Assembly: GCA_039033855.1 (NCBI GenBank)
Contig: JBCCBV010000010.1
Span: forward strand, 1 to 64,000
From: JBCCBV01 sp039033855
Lineage (GTDB): Bacteria > Planctomycetota > Phycisphaerae > Phycisphaerales > Phycisphaeraceae
Length of the DNA stretch: 64,000 bases
Reading direction: 5' to 3'
This document shows positions 52,685 to 64,000 of the stretch, in pieces. The notes under the pieces were generated by a model. The model was not told the DNA's origin and made no database searches. It saw only the letters and a list, made by a program, of their open reading frames with translations. The first letter of the stretch is position 1. Each line of letters opens with the position of its first letter. A program made the translations under genes and the position numbers.

Positions 52685-53800
52685 ATGAACACGCCTTCAT
52701 CGCCCAGTAACGCCGGAACTACGCCCAACCCGCCCGCCCCGTTCGGCGCCGCATCCGACGGTACCACCGTCGAACAGGTCACCCTCCGCAACGCCCAGGG
52801 CTGGACCTGCACCCTGCTGACCCACGGCGCCCGGGTACGCTCCCTCCACGTCCCCGACCGCGACGGCCGGCTCGGAAACGTCGTGCTGGGCTTCGACCAC
52901 CTCGCCGTATACGAAGGCGACGGGTCAAGCTTCGGCGCCACCTGCGGACGTGTGGCCGGACGCATCGCCAAGGGCAAGTACACCCTCGACGGCACACCGC
53001 GCGAGCTCGACGCCCACGACTCTCAGGGCAACCACCGCCACGGCGGAAAAGTCGGTTTCATGCTCCGCCACTGGGACGTCGAAGACGCCACCGAAGACCG
53101 CTGCACCCTTGCGCTCGTCTCAGAGGACGGCGACCAGCGCTACCCCGGCCGGCTGGTGACCCGGGTCACCTACACGCTCGAAGACGACGCGCTGCGCATC
53201 GACTACCGCGCCGAAACCGACGCCCCCACGCCGGTCAACCTGACCAACCACAGCTACTTCAACCTGGGCGGCGTGCCCGACGGCGCCTCGGCCGATCAAT
53301 TACGCACTCAAACCTTCGAGACCTTGGTCCGGCTGGATTGCGACGAGTACCTCGAGTGCGTCGACATGATCCCCACGGGCGAGCGCACCGCCGTGCAAGG
53401 CACGCCCCTCGACTTCCGCACGCCCCGAACCATCGGCGAACGCATCGCCGACCTCACCGAAGGCCCGCGCCCCGGCTACGACCACGCCTTACAGGTCCGC
53501 GGCCACGACGGCGCCTTGCGCGAAACCGCGCGATGCGCACACCCCCCCACCGGTCGGTCCATGACGGTGCTGTCCGACCAGCCCTGCCTGGTGTTCTATT
53601 CGACCAACCTCAAGCCCGAGGCCCCGCCGTTCCAGGGCTCCGGCGGCGCACAATTCGGCCCGCGCTCGGCGTTCTGTATCGAGATGCAGAAACAGCCCGA
53701 CGCGATCAACCGGCAGGACGACCCGCACTTCGCCGATGTGATCGTCCGCCCGGGCACGCCCTACACCCAGACCACGATCTACCGGTTCGCCGTCGAATAA
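52685..53800 (+). CDS. galM: Aldose 1-epimerase (galactose mutarotase)
   Basis: A 371-residue sugar mutarotase. LTHGARVRSLHVPDRDG, CGRVAGRIAKGKYTLDG, NHRHGGKVGF with the substrate-contact His, VNLTNHSYFNLGG with the catalytic His, and FCIEMQKQPDAIN with the catalytic Glu are present. The enzyme interconverts alpha and beta anomers of galactose/glucose. Genes for sugar uptake are not adjacent. Divergent from phoH (173 bp). Confidence 0.93.
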   Translation: MNTPSSPSNAGTTPNPPAPFGAASDGTTVEQVTLRNAQGWTCTLLTHGARVRSLHVPDRDGRLGNVVLGFDHLAVYEGDGSSFGATCGRVAGRIAKGKYTLDGTPRELDAHDSQGNHRHGGKVGFMLRHWDVEDATEDRCTLALVSEDGDQRYPGRLVTRVTYTLEDDALRIDYRAETDAPTPVNLTNHSYFNLGGVPDGASADQLRTQTFETLVRLDCDEYLECVDMIPTGERTAVQGTPLDFRTPRTIGERIADLTEGPRPGYDHALQVRGHDGALRETARCAHPPTGRSMTVLSDQPCLVFYSTNLKPEAPPFQGSGGAQFGPRSAFCIEMQKQPDAINRQDDPHFADVIVRPGTPYTQTTIYRFAVE

Positions 53801-53830
53801 ACGGCTTCATGCAGTCGTCTTGACTGCCGG

Positions 53831-54439
53831 TTACGCGCCGATGACCGGGTCGTGGTCGCGCGGCGCGGGCGGATCGCCCGGGCCCACCCACATCGACATC
53901 ATCAGCTCGTCGGCGTAGGTGCCGTCCTCGAAACGCACCGCACGCTTGAGCAAGCCTTCCTGCTCAAAGCCCAAACTTTCGTACAGGCGTATCGCCTTGG
54001 CGTTGAAGGGGAATGCGCAGAGCTGCAGCACATCGAACCCCGCGCGGTTCCGGGCAAAGGCGATGAACTCTTCCATCAGCAACCGCCCGAGCCCACGGCC
54101 CCACCACGCCCGCCGGATCGAGATGCCCAGGTTGCCTCGGTGGGTCGCGCGATACGGCTTTTCGTCCTGACGCACGCCCGCGATCGCAACCGCTTCGCCT
54201 TGCGGGGTCCAAGCCGAGACCTGCAACGCTCCCGGTTTTTCCAGGTGCTCGCGCAGCCAGGTGCGCTCTTGGTCCAGCGACATCACCGGGTCTTTCGGGC
54301 AGTTCATGATGCCCCACGACTCGACCCGCATGGCCACCAGATAGTCGAGCACGGCCTGGGCGTCGTCGGGCGTCGGGCTGCGCAGCACAAGCTCGGCGCC
54401 GTCGCGCAGCGTGATCGTTTTAGGCTCAAGCACCGCCAT
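53831..54439 (-). CDS. RimJ/RimL-type GNAT acetyltransferase
   Basis: A 202-residue acetyltransferase. LRDGAELVLRSPTPDDAQAVLDYL opens the domain. AVAIAGVRQDEKPYRATHRGNLGISIRRAWWGRGLGRLLMEEFIAFA has the acetyl-CoA site (Q/R-x-x-G-x-G/A as WGRGLG). FPFNAKAIRLYESLGFEQEGLLKRAVRFEDG ends it. It may modify ribosomal-protein N-termini or small amines; the substrate is unknown. Its start overlaps the end of the preceding GNAT by 14 bp. Confidence 0.9.
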   Translation of the reverse strand: MAVLEPKTITLRDGAELVLRSPTPDDAQAVLDYLVAMRVESWGIMNCPKDPVMSLDQERTWLREHLEKPGALQVSAWTPQGEAVAIAGVRQDEKPYRATHRGNLGISIRRAWWGRGLGRLLMEEFIAFARNRAGFDVLQLCAFPFNAKAIRLYESLGFEQEGLLKRAVRFEDGTYADELMMSMWVGPGDPPAPRDHDPVIGA

Positions 54440-55034
54440 CTGGCGTATCCCTCTCCGTTTCCGATTGCGATTCGGAAGTGGCCGACGAACGCGGCCAGCG
54501 GTCGGCGGTCGTGGCGTACACCACGGCGTCGTGACGGTCTTCCCCAGGCATCGTCCAGAAGTCGCGCAGCACGCCTTCGCGCTCGATCCCCAGCCTCTCC
54601 GCCAGGGCCAAACTCTTGGCGTTACGCGACGAGATCATCAGGCAGGCCCGGTGGAAGCCAAGCTCATCGAACGTCAGGTCGAACATCTTCCCCACGGCCC
54701 GGGTGGCGATGCCCTTGCCGCGGGCAGCGGAGGTCAGCCAGTAACCGATCTCGATCCGCTGGTGCTCGCGATCCGCGTGGCAGTGGAACACCGTGCCCAC
54801 CAGCCGGCCGTGATACTCGATCGCCAAGGTCAACTCGCCGTTGGCTTGGCTCTGCGCGATCCACTGCGCGAGCACTTCGCGCGCCTTCTCGACGGTGTCG
54901 GTCTTGTGGACCCACAGCATGAACTCGCCGATGGAGGCGCGGTCCGCGTCGAGGACGGCGAACAGCCGCGCCGCATCATCGATCGTGTAGGGCCTGAGCG
55001 CCAGGTCGTGATCGAGGGTGATCGGGAAGTTCAC
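54426..55034 (-). CDS. RimJ/RimL-type GNAT acetyltransferase
   Basis: A 202-residue protein. DLALRPYTIDDAARLFAVLDADRASIGEFMLWVHKTDTVEKAREVL begins the domain. RIEIGYWLTSAARGKGIATRAVGKMF carries the acetyl-CoA motif RGKGIA, and SSRNAKSLALAERLGIEREGVLRDFWTM follows. The GTG start at 55034 overlaps the upstream stop (GTGA). It is closely like the gene at 55031 and so probably arose by tandem duplication. Confidence 0.92.
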   Translation of the reverse strand: MNFPITLDHDLALRPYTIDDAARLFAVLDADRASIGEFMLWVHKTDTVEKAREVLAQWIAQSQANGELTLAIEYHGRLVGTVFHCHADREHQRIEIGYWLTSAARGKGIATRAVGKMFDLTFDELGFHRACLMISSRNAKSLALAERLGIEREGVLRDFWTMPGEDRHDAVVYATTADRWPRSSATSESQSETERDTPDGGA

Positions 55035-55638
55035 GACCCGCCCCCTGGTGCGCTGCCCACGATCGCATCCTCCGGCGCATGCCAGTGATCCGCACAGGCG
55101 GCGTAGAGCTTGTGATCGATCCGGCGGCCTTTCCAATGTGCAACGCCGCGCAAAGTGCCCTCATACGCATAGCCGGCGCGCTCGGCGACGCGCCAACTGG
55201 CCGGGTTGTCCGGCTCGGCCGTGATGATCATCCGCCGCAAGCCATACTCAGCAAAGCCGAGCTGAGTCAGCGCCACAGTCGATCGCGTAGCGATGCTCTG
55301 GCCACACGCCTCTTGCGCAAGCCAGTAGCCGATGTCGGCCGAGGCGATCTCCATCGACCCGCTGCCAGACCGGCTTTCCGTCCAGTTGAACCAGCCGGTG
55401 TTCCCGACGATCTTGCCGTGCTTCAGAATGGTGACGGCGATGGCCTTGCGCTCGGCGAAGTTCCGCAGCGACTCCACGGCATACTTGCGTGCGTCCTCGA
55501 CAGACCGGGTGTGCTCGACCCACGACATCCACCCTCCAAGATGCGCGCGGTTGGCGTCCACCACGGCGTACAAGTCTTCGGCGTGATGGGGTTCGAGCAG
55601 GCGCAGCGCAAGCCCGCCGGCTAAGTCGCGCGACCAAC

Positions 55639-55642
<4 letters not shown>
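55031..55642 (-). CDS. RimJ/RimL-type GNAT acetyltransferase
   Basis: A 203-residue protein. GLALRLLEPHHAEDLYAVVDANRAHLGGWMSWVEHTRSVEDARKY, then SADIGYWLAQEACGQSIATRSTVAL, in which the acetyl-CoA P-loop reads CGQSIA where active members have RGxGxA. RMIITAEPDNPASWRVAERAGYAYEGTLRG closes it. Its ATG overlaps the stop of leuA (ATGA), so it is the first of three acetyltransferases coupled behind leuA. Confidence 0.92.
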
Positions 55643-57333
<1,691 letters not shown>

Positions 57334-57583
57334 CGCAAAGTCTCGGAGAAAGAAGAGCGGGCGGGGGTTCGCGTGCCAGTTCGCGAGCCAAGGGGGCACA
57401 ATGGACGCAACGATCGCGTGGCGCTGCCGGGCTCGCCGGGGCGTCGGGCCGATCCCGAGTCACACATGAAAAAGGGACGGTCCTTAGCCGGCGAGCGACA
57501 GCCCCAGAAGGGGCGTGGAGGCAATGGTAAGTCGCAGCGGGCAAAGGGCCATGAACGGAGCTTGTCCGCAGACCCCGGCGGTG

Positions 57584-57826
57584 TCAACCCCCAGCGCACG
57601 AGTTTGCGCCGCTGGGCGGAGCCAGCTCGTGCAAACGAGACAAGGCCTCCACCAGCACCGCCTGCACCGCGCCTCGGTCGGCCGACTGCAGGTACGCGCG
57701 GACCTCGACCGGGAGTTCGACCGGGTCTGCCGTCGGAAGCCCGGGCTGGGCGCATATCGACAACAGGGCCTGGGCCACGGGGTTTGCGGGGTTGCCGGGT
57801 GCTGCGGGGGAAGGCTTGCCGACCAT
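57584..57826 (-). CDS. Possible small protein upstream of leuA
   Basis: An 80-residue frame: MVGKPSPAAPGNPANPVAQALLSI, VEVRAYLQSADRGAVQAVLVEALSRLHELA. The amphipathic helices and composition look protein-like, but no family is evident. If it is not a gene, the 689 bp between leuA and the sulfotransferase would be non-coding. The 57334-57583 part contains short palindromes (for example CCCCTTCTGGGG) but no clear attenuator. Confidence 0.4.
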   Translation of the reverse strand: MVGKPSPAAPGNPANPVAQALLSICAQPGLPTADPVELPVEVRAYLQSADRGAVQAVLVEALSRLHELAPPSGANSCAGG

Positions 57827-58022
57827 GACACGCTCCGCAAGGGGACCCCAACCGCATCGGCCCGGCAGACCGGGCCATCCACGCCCGCGGCCTTGTCGGC
57901 CGGCATGTTGTCCGGATTGCGAGAGCCCCCGACACGGCCGTGTGCTGCTGGCAGCTCGCCTGGCCCGTCTTCGAGTGCGCGCGGCGACGACCGCTTGAAC
58001 TGCCGCGACTGCCGCGACCGCC

Positions 58023-58943
58023 TCAGCCCCGCGGCGCGGCCCAGCCCGACAGGTCGCGCTCGATCAGGCTGGCGAGCTTGTCGACTTCCTCACGAAACTC
58101 TGCGCGCAACGCCCGCATCAGGGCCTCGTCGGCGGCCTTGGTGCGCGCCGACGGCAGCACCGAGCTGGTGAACCACCGATACGCATCGAGCACCGGCCGA
58201 GGCGCCTTCTTCACCAGCTTGGTGGCGGTTCGGCTGCGATAGAACATCCGCTTGACCCACAGGTCGGCGGACGAAAGCGCGCGTGTCGTGTTCTGCGCCT
58301 CCAGCGTGGGCTCGAACGAAGGGTCGATGTCCAGAAACGCGAACAACCTGCGCAACAGCCCGGGCAGGTCGGCCTTCATATCGTCCAACAGCGCCACAAA
58401 CACGCGGTCGCGCCCAAACGCGTCGAAATACCGCTGCACCTGCTCGGCGAAGCGGGCCGACGCCCGGTAGTGCGTATGGCAACGGAACTTGGCGTGCTCG
58501 GGCTCGCGCCGCCCGGCCAGGCGGTCTGTCTCGGCCGACAGCGCCTCGGCGAGCGACAAGATCGTTTCGTTGTCGGTGTTGAGCGCCTGCAGGTGCAGCG
58601 AGTTGATGTAGCCCGCCGGCTCGCGGAGCATCACCACGATCTTGGCGTCGGGCGCAAAGCGGTGTACCTCCTGCGCCGCGTCTTTCGAATACAGGTACCA
58701 GGTGGAGGCGTCCCCCCGGACCTTGGCGGCGGCCGATTCGGGCGCGGCAAAGAGCTTGAGATAATCCGCTTCCGACTCGACCCGCATGGGGTGGCGGATG
58801 TCCAGGTCGCGCCCGAAGTGGTGCGGCTCTTTCGGCCGGCACATGAACACCTCGGGGTGCTGGTCGAGGTAGTAGTGCAGCGAAGTCGTGCCGCACTTGG
58901 GGGCGCCGGCGATAATCAGGTTGGGGCGGGGAGAATCGGCCAT
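58023..58943 (-). CDS. Sulfotransferase family protein
   Basis: A 306-residue PAPS-dependent sulfotransferase. The 5'-phosphosulfate loop is IIAGAPKCGTTSLHYYLDQHPEV with the key Lys, and the 3'-phosphate site is IVVMLREPAGYINSLHLQAL. KEPHHFGRD and a late FLDIDPSFEP are usual in the heparan/chondroitin-type bacterial group. It would sulfate a surface polysaccharide or glycolipid. The next gene on this strand, 17 bp downstream of nothing else, is the GT-A-like gene that lies on its 5' side. Confidence 0.9.
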   Translation of the reverse strand: MADSPRPNLIIAGAPKCGTTSLHYYLDQHPEVFMCRPKEPHHFGRDLDIRHPMRVESEADYLKLFAAPESAAAKVRGDASTWYLYSKDAAQEVHRFAPDAKIVVMLREPAGYINSLHLQALNTDNETILSLAEALSAETDRLAGRREPEHAKFRCHTHYRASARFAEQVQRYFDAFGRDRVFVALLDDMKADLPGLLRRLFAFLDIDPSFEPTLEAQNTTRALSSADLWVKRMFYRSRTATKLVKKAPRPVLDAYRWFTSSVLPSARTKAADEALMRALRAEFREEVDKLASLIERDLSGWAAPRG

Positions 58944-58960
58944 CGCGGCGGGCGCTTTCG

Positions 58961-60088
58961 TTACCCCACGGCCGTGTTCGACACGGCGCTGGGCGCCGCG
59001 GCCTGGAGGTTATGGCGGGCCAGCACCTCGAGCGCGTGCAGGTAGTCGCGCACCGACTCGCGGACCTGGCCTGACTGGTGCTGCTCGATGCGCTCGATCT
59101 GGACCTTCAGAAAGTCCAGTCGGTTGCCGGGCACGAGCTTTGTCAGGTTTAGGCTGCTGTCGAAGTAAGGCACGTCATCCGGCACGCTGTCGAAGAGCGA
59201 CTGGGTCAGATCAGACATTGGTTTTGGGTCGCCGCCGAGCTCGAAGAAGTAGGGGATCATCAAGATCGACCAGTTGTTCGGCGGGTACGCCGGGCCCAAC
59301 CGGCGCATCTCGGTGAACTCGTGGACCGTCTGCGCGGGGTGCACAAAGCCGTCGCGGTCGAGCGGCGCCTTGACCCGCTTACCGCCCTGCAACTGGGCGT
59401 AGAGCATGATGTCGAAGTCGACCCGCCGGGCCCCGACCTTGCCCACGCGGTGGAACAGGTCGATCGGCGGGAACCGCTCGCGCACGTAGCCCCAGTCGAA
59501 CATCAACTCCCAGGTGGCCAGCACCCGGTCGTCTTCGGTCAGGCCGTTGTAGTGGTAGAACTGATCGCCGAGGAACTGGGCGCCTTCGTCTCGGATCCGC
59601 GAAAACGACCGCTCCAGAATCTCGGGGTCGAGCAGGTACGCGTCGAGGTCTTGAATGAGCACGTACCGCGTGGTCGCCCGGCGGAACGCGATGGCCCACG
59701 ACAGCCAGCAGTACACCCAAGGCAGGCGATAGTCCTCCGCCACCGCCAGCTGCTCGTCGGAGTAGCAGTCGACCACGACATTCAACTCGGGGAAGTCAGC
59801 GGCGACCTGCGCTTCGAACGCGTCGATCTCGGCGTTGCGCGTGGTGTCGAACACCAGGATCGTCTGGGCGTGGTGCTGGCGTCGCTGGGCTTGCAGGAAC
59901 CGGCAGAGCGAACGGGCCATCGGCATCAGGTCGTGTCGGCAGCCCACGACGAGCGTGTAGGCGTCGTCGGCCAGCGGGCGGTCGTCCCACGCCACCAACG
60001 GCGCCAGGCGGCGACGCATGCGGTCGCGCCGGAGCTTGGCGAGGCGGTACACCAGCGGGTTGCCGTATTTGCCCTTTGCGTTGGCCAT
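58961..60088 (-). CDS. GT-A fold glycosyltransferase-like protein
   Basis: A 375-residue cytoplasmic protein without clear membrane helices. DAYTLVVGCRHDLMPMARSLCRFLQAQ resembles the start of a nucleotide-sugar-binding half. TRYVLIQDLDAYLLDPEILER contains a D-x-D on a strand end, the metal site of GT-A enzymes. FLGDQFYHYNGLTEDDRVLATWEL and VDFDIMLYAQLQGGKRVKAP follow. It fits a putative glycosyltransferase, though I do not recognise the family. It sits 17 bp before the sulfotransferase gene in the same direction, so they may act on one glycan. Confidence 0.7.
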   Translation of the reverse strand: MANAKGKYGNPLVYRLAKLRRDRMRRRLAPLVAWDDRPLADDAYTLVVGCRHDLMPMARSLCRFLQAQRRQHHAQTILVFDTTRNAEIDAFEAQVAADFPELNVVVDCYSDEQLAVAEDYRLPWVYCWLSWAIAFRRATTRYVLIQDLDAYLLDPEILERSFSRIRDEGAQFLGDQFYHYNGLTEDDRVLATWELMFDWGYVRERFPPIDLFHRVGKVGARRVDFDIMLYAQLQGGKRVKAPLDRDGFVHPAQTVHEFTEMRRLGPAYPPNNWSILMIPYFFELGGDPKPMSDLTQSLFDSVPDDVPYFDSSLNLTKLVPGNRLDFLKVQIERIEQHQSGQVRESVRDYLHALEVLARHNLQAAAPSAVSNTAVG

Positions 60089-60251
60089 GCGGGAGGTTCC
60101 GGGAACGCCCCCACAGTACCGGGGTCGGCGGGCCCGCGGAGCCCGGCCCCGCTCCGCCCGAGCGCCGCGCCCGCCGCCGCTTGTGGATTCGACCCGGCCC
60201 GCCATAATCGCCCCGCTTCCGAGCCCCAGAAAGACCCCGCGAGAACGACCC

Positions 60252-62486
<2,235 letters not shown>

Positions 62487-62495
62487 GGTGGCATA

Positions 62496-62517
62496 GACGC
62501 GACAAGTCGCGTCGCTA
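62496..62517 (+). repeat. REP palindrome, RAYT-proximal copy 1
   Basis: A perfect GACGCGAC/GTCGCGTC dyad around AA (62496-62513), followed by GCTA. It belongs to the family ACGCGRCAAGYCGCGTCGCT. It lies 10 bp after the isocitrate dehydrogenase stop. Confidence 0.85.
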
Positions 62518-62520
62518 CGT

Positions 62521-62580
62521 GGCGTGGTAGGTTCCAGTATGAAGCGGCTCGGCGTGGTAGGTTCCAGTATGAAGCGGCGC
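62521..62580 (+). repeat. Two tandem 30-bp direct repeats before the RAYT gene
   Basis: Copies at 62521-62550 and 62551-62580 differ at a single base. Each begins GGCGTGGTAGGTTCCAGTAT and ends GAAGCGGC plus two bases. The second copy runs into the next REP palindrome, so the repeats look like duplicated REP flanks. Confidence 0.95.
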
Positions 62581-62593
62581 GGCTTGCCGCGTT
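62572..62593 (-). repeat. REP palindrome, RAYT-proximal copy 2 (inverted)
   Basis: A CGCGGCTTGCCGCG dyad (62578-62591) preceded by AAGCGG. On the minus strand it matches the REP consensus with one tail change. Together with copy 1 it forms an inverted pair upstream of the transposase. Confidence 0.8.
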
Positions 62594-62621
62594 GCCGCCG
62601 TGACCCACCGGGGACACCGCC

Positions 62622-63233
62622 TTGCCCGCGATCGTCGGCTTCCATTTCATCTTCAGCGCGTATGGGTTCTGGCTGCCCAACGACCCGCGCGGCTCGTGGT
62701 CGGACACCGTCCGCCGTCACGAACTACTGGCGTTCGGCTCCGCGACCAAGGTCAACACCCGGCAATCACTGGCGGGCGTCAATCACGATCGCACAAAGCG
62801 CCTCGCGGCCAAGTCTGCGCTCAAGCACCCGCCCGTCCGGTTCACCGGCATACAAGCCACGCTGATCTCTAAAGGCTTCGGTGAGGCCTGCGAAAGCCAC
62901 GGCTACCGGCCCGCAGCGCTGGCCATCCTGCCCGACCACGTGCACCTGGCGATGTGGCGTCACTCCCGGCCAATCGAAGAGGTCGCAAAGCATCTCAAGT
63001 CCAAGGCCACCGCACACCTGACCGCAGCTGGGCAGCATCCGTTGTCGCAACACGCCAGCGCTTCGGGTCGAATCCCGTCGCCGTGGGCCCGCGGCTACTG
63101 GTGCCCGTTCGTGCGCGACATGGATCAGATGGAACGCGTCATCCGGTATGTCGAGGACAACCCGGTCAAGGCTGGGTTGCCACGGCAGAGTTGGGCGTGG
63201 GTCGAGGCGCACAAACGCGATCCGCCGACGTGA
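62622..63233 (+). CDS. REP-associated tyrosine transposase (RAYT, IS200/IS605-like Y1)
   Basis: A 203-residue HUH-type single-strand nuclease. The metal-binding His-x-His is in AILPDHVHLAMW (HVH). The active-site region EVAKHLKSKATAHL follows, then WARGYWCPFVRDMDQMERVIRYVEDNPVKAGLP, the RAYT signature ending in a catalytic-type tyrosine helix. The start is TTG at 62622. Such domesticated transposases act on REP palindromes, and here two REPs lie on each side. Probably active, since nothing is broken. Confidence 0.92.
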   Translation: MPAIVGFHFIFSAYGFWLPNDPRGSWSDTVRRHELLAFGSATKVNTRQSLAGVNHDRTKRLAAKSALKHPPVRFTGIQATLISKGFGEACESHGYRPAALAILPDHVHLAMWRHSRPIEEVAKHLKSKATAHLTAAGQHPLSQHASASGRIPSPWARGYWCPFVRDMDQMERVIRYVEDNPVKAGLPRQSWAWVEAHKRDPPT

Positions 63234-63249
63234 TTCATCGTCGAGACGC

Positions 63250-63271
63250 AACGCGACAAGTCGCGTCGCTT
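63250..63271 (+). repeat. REP palindrome, RAYT-distal copy 3
   Basis: A perfect ACGCGAC/GTCGCGT dyad around AA (63251-63266), with the tail CGCTT. Same orientation as copy 1. Confidence 0.85.
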
Positions 63272-63320
63272 CCTGTGGATGAACCCACACCACGGATCAC
63301 GCAACCACGACGACATCACG

Positions 63321-63342
63321 AAGCGACGCGGCTTGCCGCGTT
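63321..63342 (-). repeat. REP palindrome, RAYT-distal copy 4 (inverted)
   Basis: An ACGCGGC/GCCGCGT dyad around TT (63326-63341) preceded by AAGCG. On the minus strand it is identical to the solitary copy at 8259. Copies 3 and 4 are about 50 bp apart and inverted, a BIME-like arrangement. Confidence 0.85.
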
Positions 63343-63374
63343 GGATCCCCAACGTGTACATCTGGCAACAGTAT

Positions 63375-63887
63375 CTAGGCCAACTCGCTGGCCGCACCCG
63401 CGTTGATTGCCGCCATGTAGAACACCGGGATCACGTACACGAAGTACGAAGCGACCAGCGTCGCGTTGCTGGTCACGGGGAAAAACCACCATCCGACCAT
63501 CGAACCGATCACAACGGGGGCCAGCGCGACAACCGCCCATCTCAGCCACGCCACGCCCTTCAGGTCGGCCTCGTACCACAGACCAATGGCCACAAGGGCC
63601 ATGAGCAGAATTTCGAGCGACACCAAAGGCCAGAAGACCCAGTCGTAATACGTCTGCACGCTCGGGGTAGCGCCGGCGAACAGGTCAGGCAATGTCAACA
63701 TCGCCAGCACACCCGAAGGAAATGGTGCAAATCGGAACGACCAATGATTGCCCCGAAGCGATCTGCAAGCCAACGTGATAAGCACGTAGCCAACGCATGT
63801 TGGAAGCAGTACGCCCAAGCCATTCAGCTCGATATTCACGGCAACACAGACGTAGCCGGCCGCAATGACCCCGTACTGGTTCAACAC
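63375..63887 (-). CDS. Polytopic membrane protein of unknown function
   Basis: A 170-residue protein with four hydrophobic helices: YGVIAAGYVCVAVNIELNGLGVLLPTCVGYVLITLA, WVFWPLVSLEILLMALVAIGLWY, VAWLRWAVVALAPVVIGSMVGWWFF and TLVASYFVYVIPVFYMAAI. The ends are soluble and short. No family recognised. Codon use looks less GC-biased than in neighbours. It follows the RAYT/REP element. Confidence 0.7.
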   Translation of the reverse strand: MLNQYGVIAAGYVCVAVNIELNGLGVLLPTCVGYVLITLACRSLRGNHWSFRFAPFPSGVLAMLTLPDLFAGATPSVQTYYDWVFWPLVSLEILLMALVAIGLWYEADLKGVAWLRWAVVALAPVVIGSMVGWWFFPVTSNATLVASYFVYVIPVFYMAAINAGAASELA

Positions 63888-63967
63888 TCACCCCGTTTCA
63901 TCTCACGGACATCGGTCGCCTGCGTGTCCTTCGCATCAGCATAGCCTTGGACGTTCGCGCACCTCTC

Positions 63968-64000
63968 CTACTCCCCCACCATCTCCCGCAACCCCTCCAT
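63968..64000 (-). CDS. Possible C-terminal end of a gene continuing beyond the window
   Basis: The minus strand from the edge reads MEGLREMVGE and then a TAG stop. Such an ending, in a sequence with gene-like codon use, suggests the last residues of a protein encoded off the right edge. The 80 bp between it and the membrane gene show no other feature. Confidence 0.3.
   Translation of the reverse strand: MEGLREMVGE

Noticed and set aside
57334..57583. Leucine attenuator or T-box upstream of leuA
   Set aside because: No leucine-rich leader peptide, no T-box core and no terminator hairpin with a T-run could be found on the minus strand.
62521..62580. Two 30-bp repeats as a CRISPR array
   Set aside because: They are directly adjacent with no spacer, only two copies, and tied to REP palindromes.

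Overview
The window is a GC-rich (about 68-70 % by eye), gene-dense piece of bacterial chromosome. Its content fits a planctomycete, most likely of the class Phycisphaerae. The markers are several PEP-CTERM proteins with dockerin-like segments, a DUF1559-type pseudopilin, a fused LpxC-FabZ, a Coa1-like protein, monomeric NADP-isocitrate dehydrogenase and both peptidoglycan (MraY, MurF) and lipid A genes. This lineage call is inferred from gene content; no rRNA gene is present.

Layout. 1-8,100: the tail of a DUF427 gene, a Coa1-like membrane protein, mraY and murF, purU with a DCC-family gene, a divergent small protein/HTTM pair, a pirin and a tRNA-Met. 8,259-14,102: a solitary REP palindrome, an unrecognised 485-residue protein, then a divergent saccharopine dehydrogenase-like gene and an ALDH7-type aldehyde dehydrogenase (probable lysine catabolism), a CoA-binding protein and a secreted NlpC/P60-like protein. 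14,179-19,253 (minus): an outer-membrane cluster of OmpH/Skp, LpxD, LpxC-FabZ, LpxA and a sugar-nucleotide epimerase. 19,435-22,770: Trm112, then a pseudopilin plus two PEP-CTERM proteins carrying a choice-of-anchor-M (HxH) motif. Their two promoters share a near-identical 22-bp Fur/Zur-like box.

23,026-30,366: a WG-repeat-like exported protein, BioB with an unusual tail, an ExbB/ExbD pair, a PH-domain protein and a YidE/AspT-type transporter. 30,377-38,041 (minus): PhoU, PhoR and PhoB, an OprP/O-type porin whose signal peptide is built from a hexanucleotide microsatellite, DUF971, a PEGA lipoprotein, MscS and an HhH-GPD glycosylase. 38,135-46,533: a PEP-CTERM protein, a glutamine amidotransferase, a membrane-anchored PhnD-like protein with a VWA protein, Dabb, a GT2-GtrA fusion and small proteins.

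46,560-53,800: ThiC behind a TPP riboswitch, RecX coupled to a glycosyltransferase, PIN-PhoH and aldose 1-epimerase. 53,831-57,333 (minus): leuA coupled by stop/start overlaps to three RimJ/RimL-type acetyltransferases. 57,584-64,000: a sulfotransferase, a GT-A-like protein, monomeric IDH, and a REP-associated tyrosine transposase flanked by REP palindromes of the same family as the solitary copy near 8.26 kb.

The most promising undescribed system is the shared-box pair of surface-protein promoters at 19.8 and 21.9 kb, a candidate metal-starvation regulon. Next come the REP/RAYT family and the unknown gene facing the lysine-degradation genes.
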